The notes: generated by a model from the sequence alone, not told the origin. 33,598 nucleotides of DNA from Cyclobacteriaceae bacterium SS2 (GCA_019192515.1 JAHCMM010000243.1:8741-42338), one strand, 5' to 3'. Positions 10,162 through 20,369 are shown, counted from the first letter of the stretch. A program made the numbers and translations.

Positions 10162-11193
10162 ATGCGGCTTCTCACCCTGATCGTCCCTGTTGCTGGCATT
10201 GTTCTTTGGTTGGCATTTTCCCCCTCGGAGGATGTCAAACCTGCTACTCCAAAGATGAATGGGGCCAGTCTTGTGAATCCTCCAAGGGAGATCACTACCG
10301 AAAAGATGGCCGAACTCAGGAAAATCAATGTTGATTGGGTAGCTGTCATACCTTATGCTTTTGCGCAGTCCGGACTGCCGGAGGTCACCTTTAATCATGA
10401 GCGGCAATGGTGGGGGGAGCGAACAGAAGGTACGGGAAAATTGATCTCACAGGCACGGGAATGTGGCATGAAGATCATGCTGAAGCCTCATGTGTGGGTC
10501 AGGGGTGAGGGATGGACCGGTGATTTTACTTTGACAAGTGAAAAAGACTGGAAGGTATGGGAGGAGGATTTTTCGGAATATATTCTACATTTCGCTCGTC
10601 TAGCCGATTCCCTGAAAGTAGAACTTTTATGTATCGGTACTGAATATAGGATCCCGGCTAAGGAACGCCCTGAGTTTTGGCGGGGGCTGATCTCCGATGT
10701 ACGGCAGGTTTATAAGGGGAAGGTCACCTATGCATCCAACTGGGACAATTATATGAATATCACCTGGTGGAATGAGGTGGATTATATTGGGATAGATGCT
10801 TATTTCCCGCTGATAGAAAATGTAAATCCTACTACTGATCAATTAGTAAAAGCCTGGAAACCCATTGTGAAAGAGCTTGAATCCTTTTCGGAGAAGTGGG
10901 AAAAGCCCATCTTATTTACCGAATACGGATTTCAAAGTATGGACGGGGCTGCCGGCAGACACTGGGAGCTTGATAGGGAGCAAGTCCTCGTAAACGAAGA
11001 CCTTCAGGCCAATGCTTATGAGGCCACTTTTCAGTCTTTTATAGGAAAGCACTGGTATGCCGGAGGCTTTTTCTGGAAATGGTATTTTATGCAGCGTTCA
11101 CCCGATCGGTACACCACAGACTGGACCCCGCAAAACAAAAAAGCTGAACAAATAATTGCCAGGTGGTACAGACAAACGCCTGGTATTCAGTAG
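10162..11193 (+). CDS. GH113-like glycoside hydrolase (putative endo-mannanase type)
   Basis: TIM-barrel motifs: LLCIGTEYR (candidate acid/base Glu), VDYIGIDAYFPL, PILFTEYGFQS (candidate nucleophile Glu), GGFFWKWYF. Confidence 0.75.
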   Translation: MRLLTLIVPVAGIVLWLAFSPSEDVKPATPKMNGASLVNPPREITTEKMAELRKINVDWVAVIPYAFAQSGLPEVTFNHERQWWGERTEGTGKLISQARECGMKIMLKPHVWVRGEGWTGDFTLTSEKDWKVWEEDFSEYILHFARLADSLKVELLCIGTEYRIPAKERPEFWRGLISDVRQVYKGKVTYASNWDNYMNITWWNEVDYIGIDAYFPLIENVNPTTDQLVKAWKPIVKELESFSEKWEKPILFTEYGFQSMDGAAGRHWELDREQVLVNEDLQANAYEATFQSFIGKHWYAGGFFWKWYFMQRSPDRYTTDWTPQNKKAEQIIARWYRQTPGIQ

Positions 11194-11233
11194 GTTTTTG
11201 CATTTAGTGTGTATAAAATACATAAAAAGGATT

Positions 11234-11241
11234 TAGGTTTG
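11234..11241 (+). promoter_or_regulatory. Putative Bacteroidota -7 element (TAGGTTTG) upstream of the CAZyme/sulfatase operon
   Basis: Matches TAnnTTTG, 35 bp before ATG 11276; no clear -33 box recognised. Confidence 0.4.
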
Positions 11242-11275
11242 AGGATACACTGTAGTACTAGATAATATAAGCAAC

Positions 11276-13705
11276 ATGAAATTTATTCAATTCACCCTAT
11301 TGACCTGGCTGCTTTGCCATGCTGGTTTTGCTCAGAACTATGTAAAATCAAAACTGAGAAAGCAGGAAGCTCCCTCTAGTGAAGCTTTCCAATCCATGAC
11401 ATTCAATGGCGCCTGGTGCTGGTTTTCGGATCCTCGTGCTGTCTACTATGAGGGAAAGCACAAACGGACTTATGTTGGTTGGATAGACAATTACGGAGAT
11501 GTTCAAATTGGTTACTACGATCATACCACCGGTGAGATAGATTCTCGAGTGCTGTATGACAACCTCGAGATTGACGATCACAATAACCCGTCTGTCATGT
11601 TTGATGAGGATGGAAAGCTCATGGTCTTTTTCAACAATCATATGCTAGGTGTGAAGCCACTTTACATCGTCCGAGCCACAGAACCGGAGAGCATTGAAAG
11701 CTGGGAGCCCGTTCAGGAGCTTTACCTCAATGATGAGAAATTGAGTGATCTGGGTAGTATGAACCACACTTATACAAACCCGATCAAACTGTCTGCCGAA
11801 AATGGAAAGATCTTTCTTTTCTGGAGGGGCGTGGATGGAAAGCCAAGCTATTCCACATCGACTGACAATGGAAAAACCTGGGCGACAGGGAAGATCTTCT
11901 TCATGCCTGAGCGGAAATATTCTTTCAGAAGACCTTATACCAAAGTCTATTCCAATGGAGTGGACAAGATCCATTTTACCGTGACAGACGGCCACCCGCA
12001 TAAAGAGGACGCCAACAATATCTATTACATGTATTACCAGGGTGGCGCATTTTATAAAGCTGATGGTACCAAAATCAAAGAAATGGGAGGGGAGCCAGTG
12101 TTGCCTGAAGAAGCTGACCTGGTATACGATGCTGCCAAAGGGAAAGCCCGGGCCTGGAACTGGGAAATTGGTGAGACGGATGGCAAGCCTGTGATCGCTT
12201 ATACAAAATACCCTGATGAGCAAAATCATATCTATTGCTATGCCCGCTGGGACGGAAAACAATGGCTCAACTACGATTTGATCAATTCCGGGAGCTGGTT
12301 TCCACAGACCATTGAAGGGGTAGTGGAGCCTGAGCCCAACTATTCAGGTGGAATGAGCATTGATCATGAGAGCCCCGGGAGACTTTATTTGTCTGTGAAA
12401 CGAGACAGCATCTTTGAGATTGAGCAATGGGATACCAAAAATGGTGGCAAATCATGGACCGTGACTCCTGTCACAAAGGGTTCATCCAAAGACAATATCA
12501 GACCATTTGCAGTTAGGAATGCTGGTGAAGGAAACAAGCTTCAGTTTTTGTGGATGCAAAACACCAAATATCATCATTTCACTTATGGAAGCAGGATGAA
12601 AGACTGGGGGCTGCAATTCAAGGATAGGTATCAAACAGCTATCCAAATGAGTATGCCAATGAATTCGGTATCTGATCCGCTCTCAAAAGAAGGCGTGGTA
12701 GATATGATGCAACGCACAGCAGACTGGCATCTTTCCAACCCACGATACAGGTATGATCCTATCGACTGGCACTATGGGGCATTATATACCGGCATCAGGG
12801 CTTTGTATGAAGTCACCGGAGAAGACAGGTATCGCAATGAGCTGATCAACATCGGGCAGGCTGCAGACTGGAAACCACTCGATGACTTTTTGCATGCAGA
12901 CCGACTGACAATCATTGACAACTGGGCATGGCTATCCGGTATGATGGATGACCAGGAAATGATCGATAAGTCAAGATGGGCACTGGACATCCACATCGCC
13001 AGGGGCACAAAACATACGGATGTCAGGTTCAAGGACAACCCTTACAAATTCGAGTGGTGGACGTGGTGTGACGCTCTTTTCATGGCGCCTCCGTCTTTCG
13101 TTGAGATGTGGAAGCTTACCGGTGAGACCAAATATCTGGAGTACATGGATGAACAGTGGTGGAGGACTTCCGATTACCTCTACTCAGACGAAGACTCACT
13201 CTATTATCGGGATGACCGCTATTTTGACCGGTTGTCGGATAATGGCAAAAAGATCTTCTGGGCCCGTGGAAACGGATGGGTAATAGCCGGACTGGCGCGG
13301 ATACTGGAAGACCTTCCGGCAGATTATTCAGGTAGAGAAAAGCTGGAGCAGCAATACATGGAAATGGCCCATAAACTACTCAGGATCCAGGGGGCTGATG
13401 GCCTTTGGAGAGTGAGTCTGCATGACCCGGAATACCTGAATATGGGAGAGTCCAGTGGAAGCTCATTCTTCACTTTTGCTTTGGCGTGGGGACTCAACAA
13501 TAACATGATCGATCAAAAATATCGACCACAGGTAGAGAAAGCCTGGAAAGCACTTTGCAACAATGTGAATGAGGAAGGAAGGTTAGGGTACGTACAACAG
13601 GTGGCAGGTGATCCATACCCGTTCAAAGCGGATGAATCCCATGTGTATGCGACTGGTGCTTATTTATTAGCTGGCAAAGAAATGTTTAAACTTGCTGATA
13701 AGTAA
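11276..13705 (+). CDS. Secreted BNR-repeat domain fused to GH105-type unsaturated glucuronyl/rhamnogalacturonyl hydrolase
   Basis: N-terminal half with BNR/sialidase-like propeller segments (WFSDPRAVYYEGKHKRTYVGWIDNYGDVQIGYYDH, FLFWRGVDGKPSYSTSTDNGKTW); C-terminal half GH105-like (WWTWCDALFMAPPSFVEMWKLTGETKYLEYM, IFWARGNGWVIAGLARILEDLP). Confidence 0.85.
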   Translation: MKFIQFTLLTWLLCHAGFAQNYVKSKLRKQEAPSSEAFQSMTFNGAWCWFSDPRAVYYEGKHKRTYVGWIDNYGDVQIGYYDHTTGEIDSRVLYDNLEIDDHNNPSVMFDEDGKLMVFFNNHMLGVKPLYIVRATEPESIESWEPVQELYLNDEKLSDLGSMNHTYTNPIKLSAENGKIFLFWRGVDGKPSYSTSTDNGKTWATGKIFFMPERKYSFRRPYTKVYSNGVDKIHFTVTDGHPHKEDANNIYYMYYQGGAFYKADGTKIKEMGGEPVLPEEADLVYDAAKGKARAWNWEIGETDGKPVIAYTKYPDEQNHIYCYARWDGKQWLNYDLINSGSWFPQTIEGVVEPEPNYSGGMSIDHESPGRLYLSVKRDSIFEIEQWDTKNGGKSWTVTPVTKGSSKDNIRPFAVRNAGEGNKLQFLWMQNTKYHHFTYGSRMKDWGLQFKDRYQTAIQMSMPMNSVSDPLSKEGVVDMMQRTADWHLSNPRYRYDPIDWHYGALYTGIRALYEVTGEDRYRNELINIGQAADWKPLDDFLHADRLTIIDNWAWLSGMMDDQEMIDKSRWALDIHIARGTKHTDVRFKDNPYKFEWWTWCDALFMAPPSFVEMWKLTGETKYLEYMDEQWWRTSDYLYSDEDSLYYRDDRYFDRLSDNGKKIFWARGNGWVIAGLARILEDLPADYSGREKLEQQYMEMAHKLLRIQGADGLWRVSLHDPEYLNMGESSGSSFFTFALAWGLNNNMIDQKYRPQVEKAWKALCNNVNEEGRLGYVQQVAGDPYPFKADESHVYATGAYLLAGKEMFKLADK

Positions 13706-13722
13706 AACCCATTAACCCAATT

Positions 13723-15063
13723 ATGACTACATTTTTTTCCAGGTATCTCCTCATGCCTCTGCTGGCATGTGTGTTTGTCTATTTGTTCATTCACGGGTCT
13801 GTTGCCCAGGCTCAGCGACCAAACATACTCATCATCATTCCGGACGATCTGGGCTGGTCGGATGTGGGGTATCATGGCTCTGAGATCATGACACCCAATA
13901 TTGACAGGCTGGCCAGGACAGGGGTGAAGTTGGAGCAGCATTATGTAATGCCGACCTGTACACCAACCCGGGTGAGCCTGATCACCGGGAAATACCCAAG
14001 TCGCTATGGTGTCCTGGCTCCGGCTTACGGCGAGGTGATCGACCTGGGAGATGCTACATTGCCCTCTATTCTTTCTAAAAACGGATACTTCACAGCGCTG
14101 GTCGGGAAATGGCACATGGGTTCACCACCGTACACGCCGAAAAAGTATGGATTCCAGTCTACCTATGGCTATTTCGATGGGCAGATTGAGCCCTACACCC
14201 ATGAATACAAGACCGGTCGAAATTCGTGGCACCGCAACGATCAGCTGTTTGAGGAGGAAGGTCATGTGACAGATCTATTGACAGCAGAAGCCATTCGCAT
14301 CATTGAGAAAGATAGAAAAGAACCCTTCTTATTGTACCTGGCCCACCAGGTGCCGCATTCCCCGCTCAATGAGCCAGAGGAATGGACATCCAAATATGAT
14401 CATCTGTCTTTGGATCCATCACGTAAGCTATTTGCTGCCAGTGTCTCGCATATGGATGATGGGATCGGTCAGGTGATCGAGGCATTGGAGAGGACAGGAA
14501 AACGGGACAATACCCTGATCCTGGTATTGAGTGACAATGGTGCTCAGCATAGCTGGCAACACAGTACTCACTATCGAGGCGCCTACGCTGACAAGCCTCA
14601 CCTTGTGCTTGGAAACAACTACCCGCTACGAGGCTGGAAAGGGGAGGTCTATGAAGGTGGGATCCGTGTACCGGCATTAGCCAACTGGCCCGGTAAGTTG
14701 GAGCCAGGAACCGTCAATGTGCCGATCCACATGTCTGATTGGTTACCTACTTTATGTGGTCTGGTGGGTGCTGAAAAGGATCTCAAAAAGCTGAAGCTTG
14801 ATGGTCAGAACATTTGGGACATCGTGCAGGGTGACAGAGATTCCAATCATCCGCTCTACTGGAAAATCGCTCAGTCTTATGCTGTAAGAGATGGCGATTG
14901 GAAGCTGGTTGTGGATAGGAAAACGGAACGACAAGAGCTTTACAATCTCAAAGAAGATTTCAGGGAAGACCGGGATCTGAGCGAGGAAAATCCTGAAAAA
15001 GTTAAATATCTGAGCGAATTGCTGGAAAAATTTAAGGAAGGAGATCGGGAAAGAGCCGAATAG
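13723..15063 (+). CDS. Secreted S1-family sulfatase
   Basis: PNILIIIPDDLGWSDVGYHG, CTPTRVSLITGKYPSR (C-x-P-x-R formylglycine site), GKWHMG, SDNG. Confidence 0.95.
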   Translation: MTTFFSRYLLMPLLACVFVYLFIHGSVAQAQRPNILIIIPDDLGWSDVGYHGSEIMTPNIDRLARTGVKLEQHYVMPTCTPTRVSLITGKYPSRYGVLAPAYGEVIDLGDATLPSILSKNGYFTALVGKWHMGSPPYTPKKYGFQSTYGYFDGQIEPYTHEYKTGRNSWHRNDQLFEEEGHVTDLLTAEAIRIIEKDRKEPFLLYLAHQVPHSPLNEPEEWTSKYDHLSLDPSRKLFAASVSHMDDGIGQVIEALERTGKRDNTLILVLSDNGAQHSWQHSTHYRGAYADKPHLVLGNNYPLRGWKGEVYEGGIRVPALANWPGKLEPGTVNVPIHMSDWLPTLCGLVGAEKDLKKLKLDGQNIWDIVQGDRDSNHPLYWKIAQSYAVRDGDWKLVVDRKTERQELYNLKEDFREDRDLSEENPEKVKYLSELLEKFKEGDRERAE

Positions 15064-15103
15064 TCCGATCTTGCACTCATTATTCAATCAATCGGATTTT
15101 ACA

Positions 15104-16543
15104 ATGAGGCTATTAGGTATTTTATTTCTGGGTTTTCTTTTTAGTTGTGGAACAAACCAAACTGAGGTTGATGATATTTCACCTCTTTCGGTTACACCTG
15201 CACCACATCAGCTTACTTATCAGAAAATGGAGTTCGTCGGTTTCATCCATTTCACGGTAAATACCTTCACCAATAAAGAATGGGGTTACGGGGATGAGAA
15301 GCCAGCTATTTTCAATCCATCGGAGCTGAATACCGAGCAATGGGTGCTGGCAGCCAAAGCAGGCGGGATGAAAGAGCTGATCCTGACCGCCAAACACCAC
15401 GATGGGTTTTGTCTATGGCCCAGTAAATACACCGAACACAGTGTGAAAAACAGTCCTTACAAGGATGGAAAAGGCGATATCGTTCGGGAGTTTGTGGATG
15501 CCTGCCGCAAGCATGGCCTGAAAGTGGGCTTATACCTTTCGCCATGGGATCGAAATCACAAGGATTACGGCACTCCGGAATACATTACCTACTACCGAAA
15601 TCAACTGAAGGAGCTGCTTGCAGAATATGGTGAGATCAACGAGATCTGGTTTGACGGTGCCAATGGTGGTGACGGATATTACGGGGGTGCCAACGAAGAA
15701 AGACGAATTGACAGAAAGACGTACTACGATTGGCCGACTACTTTCAAGCTGGTCAAAGACCTTCAGCCCAATATCTCCATCTTTTCGGATGCCGGACCGG
15801 ACATCAGGTGGGTAGGGAATGAGCATGGCTACGCCGGAGAGACATTCTGGTCTCCCATCCATACTGACTCACTCGTGATTGGAGGTTCCAAACCTTCATA
15901 CCTCAACACCGGAGATCCTAACGGAAACAAGTGGATCATAGGCCAATGTGATGTATCCATTCGTCCGGGATGGTTTTATCACCCCAAAGAAGATAGCCTG
16001 GTAAAATCACCCGAGAAGCTGCTTGAGATCTATGACAGATCTGTTGGAAGAAATGGCGTGTTGTTACTGAATTTACCTCCGGACCGCAGAGGGCTGATCC
16101 ACGAAAATGATGTGGCTTCACTGAAAGATTTCAAGACGCTGGTAGACCGTCTCTTTGCCATGAACCTGGCCATCGGAAAGGTAAGAGCATCCAACACCCG
16201 GCTCAAGCATGATAAATTTGATCCGAACAATATCCTGGACGATGATCCTGAGTCTTATTGGGCTACGGATGATGACGTGATCGAGTCATCATTGATCGTG
16301 GAATTGAATGAGGCGGTAGATTTTGAGCGAATTGTTATCCAGGAGCCTATCAGGTTTGGTCAGCGGGTATCAGCCTTTAAAGTGCATGTGGAAAAAAATG
16401 GTCAGTGGGAATTGGTATATGAAGGCACTACCATTGGATATAAGCGAATCCTGGAAATAGAGCCTAACAACAGCAACCGGATCAAGCTGACGATTCTGGA
16501 TGCGCTCGGACCGCCGGCTATCTCCAATTTTGAGATCTACTGA
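15104..16543 (+). CDS. GH29-family alpha-L-fucosidase, lipoprotein, with C-terminal F5/8-type-C-like domain
   Basis: Internal ATG at 15104 gives MRLLGILFLGFLFSCGTNQ (lipobox); LILTAKHHDGFCLWPSKYTEHSV, EIWFDGANGG, VGRNGVLLLNLPPD; C-terminal NILDDDPESYWATDDD. Confidence 0.9.
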   Translation: MRLLGILFLGFLFSCGTNQTEVDDISPLSVTPAPHQLTYQKMEFVGFIHFTVNTFTNKEWGYGDEKPAIFNPSELNTEQWVLAAKAGGMKELILTAKHHDGFCLWPSKYTEHSVKNSPYKDGKGDIVREFVDACRKHGLKVGLYLSPWDRNHKDYGTPEYITYYRNQLKELLAEYGEINEIWFDGANGGDGYYGGANEERRIDRKTYYDWPTTFKLVKDLQPNISIFSDAGPDIRWVGNEHGYAGETFWSPIHTDSLVIGGSKPSYLNTGDPNGNKWIIGQCDVSIRPGWFYHPKEDSLVKSPEKLLEIYDRSVGRNGVLLLNLPPDRRGLIHENDVASLKDFKTLVDRLFAMNLAIGKVRASNTRLKHDKFDPNNILDDDPESYWATDDDVIESSLIVELNEAVDFERIVIQEPIRFGQRVSAFKVHVEKNGQWELVYEGTTIGYKRILEIEPNNSNRIKLTILDALGPPAISNFEIY

Positions 16544-16567
16544 CGGTAGCCAGACAAGGTTCGGCTA

Positions 16568-18127
16568 TTACCACGAAATCGGTCTGTAATCTTTCAGGAA
16601 CTGGCCACACCAGTGCTTCCCGGTATTGATCCCGTCAAATAGAGGGTCCAGCACCCGGGCAGCACCATCCACGATATCCAATGGTGGCTGGAAGTCATGG
16701 ACGTCGGCTTTCTTTTTAGCCAGCTCTGCAGGATCCTCGTCAGTGACCCATCCGGTATCCACGGCGTTCATGTAGATGCCGTATTTGGCAAAGTCAGAAG
16801 CCGATGTATGGGTCATCATGTTGAGCGCTGCTTTCGCCATGTTGGTATGAGGGTGGCGGTCTTCTTTGTGAAAGCGATGAAACTTCCCTTCCATGGCGGA
16901 CACGTTGATGATGTGTTTCATGCCGGTGTTGTCTCTTTTCATCACGTTTACCAGGCGGTTGCACAACACGAAAGGCGCCACGGAATTTACCAGCTGCACT
17001 TCAACCATCTCGGTGGTGTGAATTTCTCCCAGCTTCAACCTCCAGCTATTGGTTTTTCTCAGGTCCACCTGTTGTAGATCGGCATCCAGTTGCCCTTCGG
17101 GAAACACTTCTTCCGGCTTGAGCGAATTGTCTATCGAGTAAGGGATCTGGGAAAGCTGCGCAGAAGCGCTCAGCCCGATGCCAATTTGTTTGCCATGCCA
17201 GGAGACAGGGAGATTGCGGTTGGTGCCCATCATTTCCTTGCTCAAAATACCCAGTTCATTGAGGCAGGCGTGGTGATCCTTCAGGAGATCTTTTACCGCA
17301 GCAGGCAGCTCTGAGTACGCCCTTTCCTCATTGGGCATCAAGTGCTGATAGAATCCGGAAGGCCTGCGGACTGTCTGTGCAGCATTGTTGATCAGGACAT
17401 CCAGGCGATCATATTTTTCTTCGATGAAATTGCAGAACAGCTCCACGCTGGGGATGTGCCTGAGATCAAGGCCATGGATTTTGAGCCGATCACTCCATTC
17501 TGCATAATCCGGCTCCTTTGAGAACCTTATGGCCGAATCTACCGGAAATCGCGTGGTAGCAATCACCGTGGCACCGGCCCTCAACATCATGAGGGTAATG
17601 TGGTAACCGATCTTAAGCCTTGAACCGGTCACCAGCGCCACCTGGCTGGTGAGGTCTGCCGTCTGGAATCGCTTGGCATAGTTGAACTCCGCACAGGTCG
17701 GGCACATGGTGTCATAGAAATGATGCAGGCGGGTAAACTCCTCCTTGCAGACGTAGCAATTTCTGGGAGAGTTCAGCTCAGCACCCTGAAAGGATTCCAT
17801 CCCGGCCAGATCGATCATCTTGGGTGCAGTGAATACAAGCGCTTCTCGGGCACTTCTAATCCCGGTAGCATTGCGTGCCTCCTTATCCTTTGTGTTGATC
17901 TTTCTTTTCTCAGCTTTCTTCGCTTCTTTCCGGCGACGAAGAAACTCCTCCCTGCTGGGTCTGGATAGCAATCCGGCAGCCATGATCAGCTCCAGACGTT
18001 TGTCTTTAGGGATCTCAAAAATCCGGTTGGTCTCAGCATTCAGGGTATTCAACACCTGTATGCATTGCTCGATTTGCTCAGCACTGAGCTGCGTGCCGGG
18101 CATTGCTTCTTCGGAGAAAGCTGTCAT
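16568..18127 (-). CDS. SDR-fold protein with N-terminal extension and CxxC...CxxC zinc ribbon
   Basis: [22 protein letters not shown] followed by Rossmann [41 protein letters not shown] and NVSAMEG. Confidence 0.85.
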   Translation of the reverse strand: MTAFSEEAMPGTQLSAEQIEQCIQVLNTLNAETNRIFEIPKDKRLELIMAAGLLSRPSREEFLRRRKEAKKAEKRKINTKDKEARNATGIRSAREALVFTAPKMIDLAGMESFQGAELNSPRNCYVCKEEFTRLHHFYDTMCPTCAEFNYAKRFQTADLTSQVALVTGSRLKIGYHITLMMLRAGATVIATTRFPVDSAIRFSKEPDYAEWSDRLKIHGLDLRHIPSVELFCNFIEEKYDRLDVLINNAAQTVRRPSGFYQHLMPNEERAYSELPAAVKDLLKDHHACLNELGILSKEMMGTNRNLPVSWHGKQIGIGLSASAQLSQIPYSIDNSLKPEEVFPEGQLDADLQQVDLRKTNSWRLKLGEIHTTEMVEVQLVNSVAPFVLCNRLVNVMKRDNTGMKHIINVSAMEGKFHRFHKEDRHPHTNMAKAALNMMTHTSASDFAKYGIYMNAVDTGWVTDEDPAELAKKKADVHDFQPPLDIVDGAARVLDPLFDGINTGKHWCGQFLKDYRPISW

Positions 18128-18228
18128 GTAATATCAAATTGTCGGCAAAAATAGTGATATGATAGGCTATATTTATAGGTCCTATTAAAATTGATATAGA
18201 AAGAAATACTTTAGCATAAACCCGGATT

Positions 18229-19413
18229 ATGAAAACCAACCTAACCACATTACTGGCTGTCTTGATTTTGTTTCAGGCGTGTAACCAGGCTGCAAAGAAC
18301 ACCGAATCTACAGCGTCAGAAGCATCTACCGCAACTGACAACCTCTGCATGGGCCATTACTGGACCGAAGAAGAGGCCAAAGAAAAGCTGAAGGAATTCG
18401 CTGCCACCTATGATGACCAGGCTTCCTGGGAGAAGCGGGCGAAAAGGATTCGGCAAGGCATCCTGGATGGATTGCAGTGGGACAAGATGCCGGAGGTGAA
18501 CAATGACTTTGACCTGATCGTCACCAAAACGATGGAGATGGATGGCTACATCATTGAAAATGTGGCCCTTGAGAGCTTTCCCGGGTTTTATATCACCGGA
18601 AACATCTATCGACCTACCAATGCCAAAGCAAAGAATCCTGCCATCCTTACGGCGCACGGCCACTGGGAAGACAGACGGTTTATGGAGGAGGTACAAAAGC
18701 GATGTGCCTATCTCGCTCGGGCAGGCGCCATTGTATTCATGTATGACATGATAGGCTATGGCGAAAGCAAGCAGACTACCCACAAGATGCCCCTGGCGCT
18801 GCTGCTCCAGACATGGAACAGCAAAAGAGTGTTGGATTACCTGCTTACCAGGGAAGATGTAGACCCTGACCGTATTGGGATGACCGGTGCATCAGGTGGA
18901 GGCACACAGACCTTTGTGCTCACCGCCATTGATGACAGGATCAAGGTATCCGTGCCGGCTGTCCAGGTTTCGGCGCACTTCTTTGGAGGCTGCGTGTGTG
19001 AGAGCGGTATGCCCATCCACAAGAGCAACGATCACCAGACCAACAATGTGGAGGTGGCTGCCCTGACGGCACCCAGGCCTTTGCTTTTGATCTCCGATGG
19101 TGACGACTGGACCAAAAATGTGCCCAAGGTGGAGTATCCCTACATCCGCAACATCTATAAGCTCTATGGCATTGAAGACAAAGTGGAGAGTGCCCACTTC
19201 CCCGACGAAGTGCATGACTATGGTGCGAACAAAAGAGTGCCGATGTACAGGTTCTTCGGGAAACACCTGGGCCTGAATGTACCCGAAGGCCCTATCAACG
19301 AAGATTTCATCAAAGTCCTCCCGAAAGAAGAGTTAAGTGTGCTCGCCGGCACGGAGTTACCCGAAGGCGCACTGAAAGGTGATGAGGCGGTGATAGCGTA
19401 TCTGGGGTTTTGA
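18229..19413 (+). CDS. Lipoprotein alpha/beta hydrolase (acetylxylan-esterase/dipeptidyl-peptidase-like)
   Basis: Lipobox LILFQAC; ILTAHGHWEDR, IGMTGASGGGTQTF (nucleophile elbow), LLLISDGDDWT, DEVHDYG. Confidence 0.85.
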   Translation: MKTNLTTLLAVLILFQACNQAAKNTESTASEASTATDNLCMGHYWTEEEAKEKLKEFAATYDDQASWEKRAKRIRQGILDGLQWDKMPEVNNDFDLIVTKTMEMDGYIIENVALESFPGFYITGNIYRPTNAKAKNPAILTAHGHWEDRRFMEEVQKRCAYLARAGAIVFMYDMIGYGESKQTTHKMPLALLLQTWNSKRVLDYLLTREDVDPDRIGMTGASGGGTQTFVLTAIDDRIKVSVPAVQVSAHFFGGCVCESGMPIHKSNDHQTNNVEVAALTAPRPLLLISDGDDWTKNVPKVEYPYIRNIYKLYGIEDKVESAHFPDEVHDYGANKRVPMYRFFGKHLGLNVPEGPINEDFIKVLPKEELSVLAGTELPEGALKGDEAVIAYLGF

Positions 19414-19445
19414 TTTTGCTAGGTCAGCGAACCGGAAACGAGCTA

Positions 19446-19634
19446 TTTATCATGGTGAAATTGATAATATGGTATAATGGCAATCGACCTTAGTACGTCA
19501 TTCCCTAGAGTCCCGATAGCTATCGGGGCGAGTAGGGAATCTATCGACTTACGTAAGACCTTCTAATCACCACAGACTCCCTGCCTGCCTAATCCGGAGG
19601 CAGGCTCGGCCTAAGGACCTCCAGGGAATGATGT
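19446..19634. repeat. REP-like palindromic repeat copy A, preceded by a remnant of a GIY-YIG gene 3' end
   Basis: Aligns with copy B (19955-20125). Contains CCCGATAGCTATCGGG (19512-19527), ATTCCCTA/TAGGGAAT (19500-19507/19533-19540), ACGTCATTCCCT (19495) / AGGGAATGATGT (19623); GGTGAAATTGATAATATGGTATAA = GEIDNMV*. Confidence 0.9.
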
Positions 19635-19681
19635 TTGGATTGTATATCTCCGTTTATATTTACAAGTAAGCCTGCCGTTTT

Positions 19682-19984
19682 ATGAGAGGTAAAGGAGGAT
19701 ACACCTATATCATGAGTAACTTAAGTCGCACTGTTCTTTATACTGGTGTTACATCAAACCTTTACGGCCGAGTGTATGACCATAAAAACCTGGAGGGGTC
19801 TGACTTTACAAAAATGTATAAATGCACCGACCTTGTTTACTATGAATTTCATGAGCGAATTGAAAGTGCAATCGAAAGAGAAAAGCAAATCAAGAAGTGG
19901 AACAGACTTTGGAAAGACAGAATGATAAAGAGATTCAATCCGGACTTAAGGGACTTATCAGGTGAGATTGATGATATGATATAA
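19682..19984 (+). CDS. Single-domain GIY-YIG nuclease family protein
   Basis: GGYTYIMSNLSRTVLYTGVTSNLYGRVYDHKN...YYEFHERIESAIEREKQIKKWNRLWK: GIY-YIG variants plus catalytic Arg and Glu. Confidence 0.93.
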   Translation: MRGKGGYTYIMSNLSRTVLYTGVTSNLYGRVYDHKNLEGSDFTKMYKCTDLVYYEFHERIESAIEREKQIKKWNRLWKDRMIKRFNPDLRDLSGEIDDMI

Positions 19985-20125
19985 TGGCAATCGTCCTTAG
20001 TACGTCATTCCCTAGAGTCCCGATAGCTATCGGGGCGAGTAGGGAATCTATCGACTTACCTTAAGACCTTCCTTCTAATCACGACAGATTCCCTGCTCGG
20101 TCTGAGGACCTCCAGGGAATGACGT
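19955..20125. repeat. REP-like palindromic repeat copy B, starting inside the GIY-YIG gene 3' end
   Basis: Perfect terminal inverted repeat ACGTCATTCCCT (20002-20013) / AGGGAATGACGT (20114-20125); inner palindrome 20019-20034; second hairpin ATTCCCTG...CAGGGAAT. Confidence 0.92.
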
Positions 20126-20193
20126 GCTGAAAGGTAAACACGTTATTAAAACTCATTCCCGTGAGCCTGGAAAGGCGAGCTTGCAGGCAGGTT

Positions 20194-20267
20194 GGGAATC
20201 TATTGAGCTTTAAACCAGAACCGAAGAAGCCATGATTCTCACAATTGTTCCTCCATATTTCAATAGT
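20194..20267. repeat. Dispersed repeat module D, copy 1
   Basis: GGGAATCTATTGAGCTTTAAACCAGAACCGAAGAAG...CACAATTGTTCCTCCATATTTCAATAGT, near-identical to 21464-21535. Confidence 0.8.
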
Positions 20268-20369
20268 CAATATCAAAATATTCTGTGAGTGGTGGTGGGT
20301 GGTTGTTAATCGCAAGGTTTTTGTTTTGTTTCATAACGGCACTTCATTGAAATCCGTTAGATCTGTGCT

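Noticed and set aside
16544-16567. Bidirectional terminator between the fucosidase and SDR genes
   Set aside because: Only a short imperfect stem (GGTAGCC/GGCTATTACC) without T-runs; too weak to call.
19446-20125. Classical insertion sequence or composite transposon
   Set aside because: No DDE/tyrosine/serine transposase and no obvious target-site duplication; repeats are direct copies containing hairpins rather than terminal inverted repeats around the gene.
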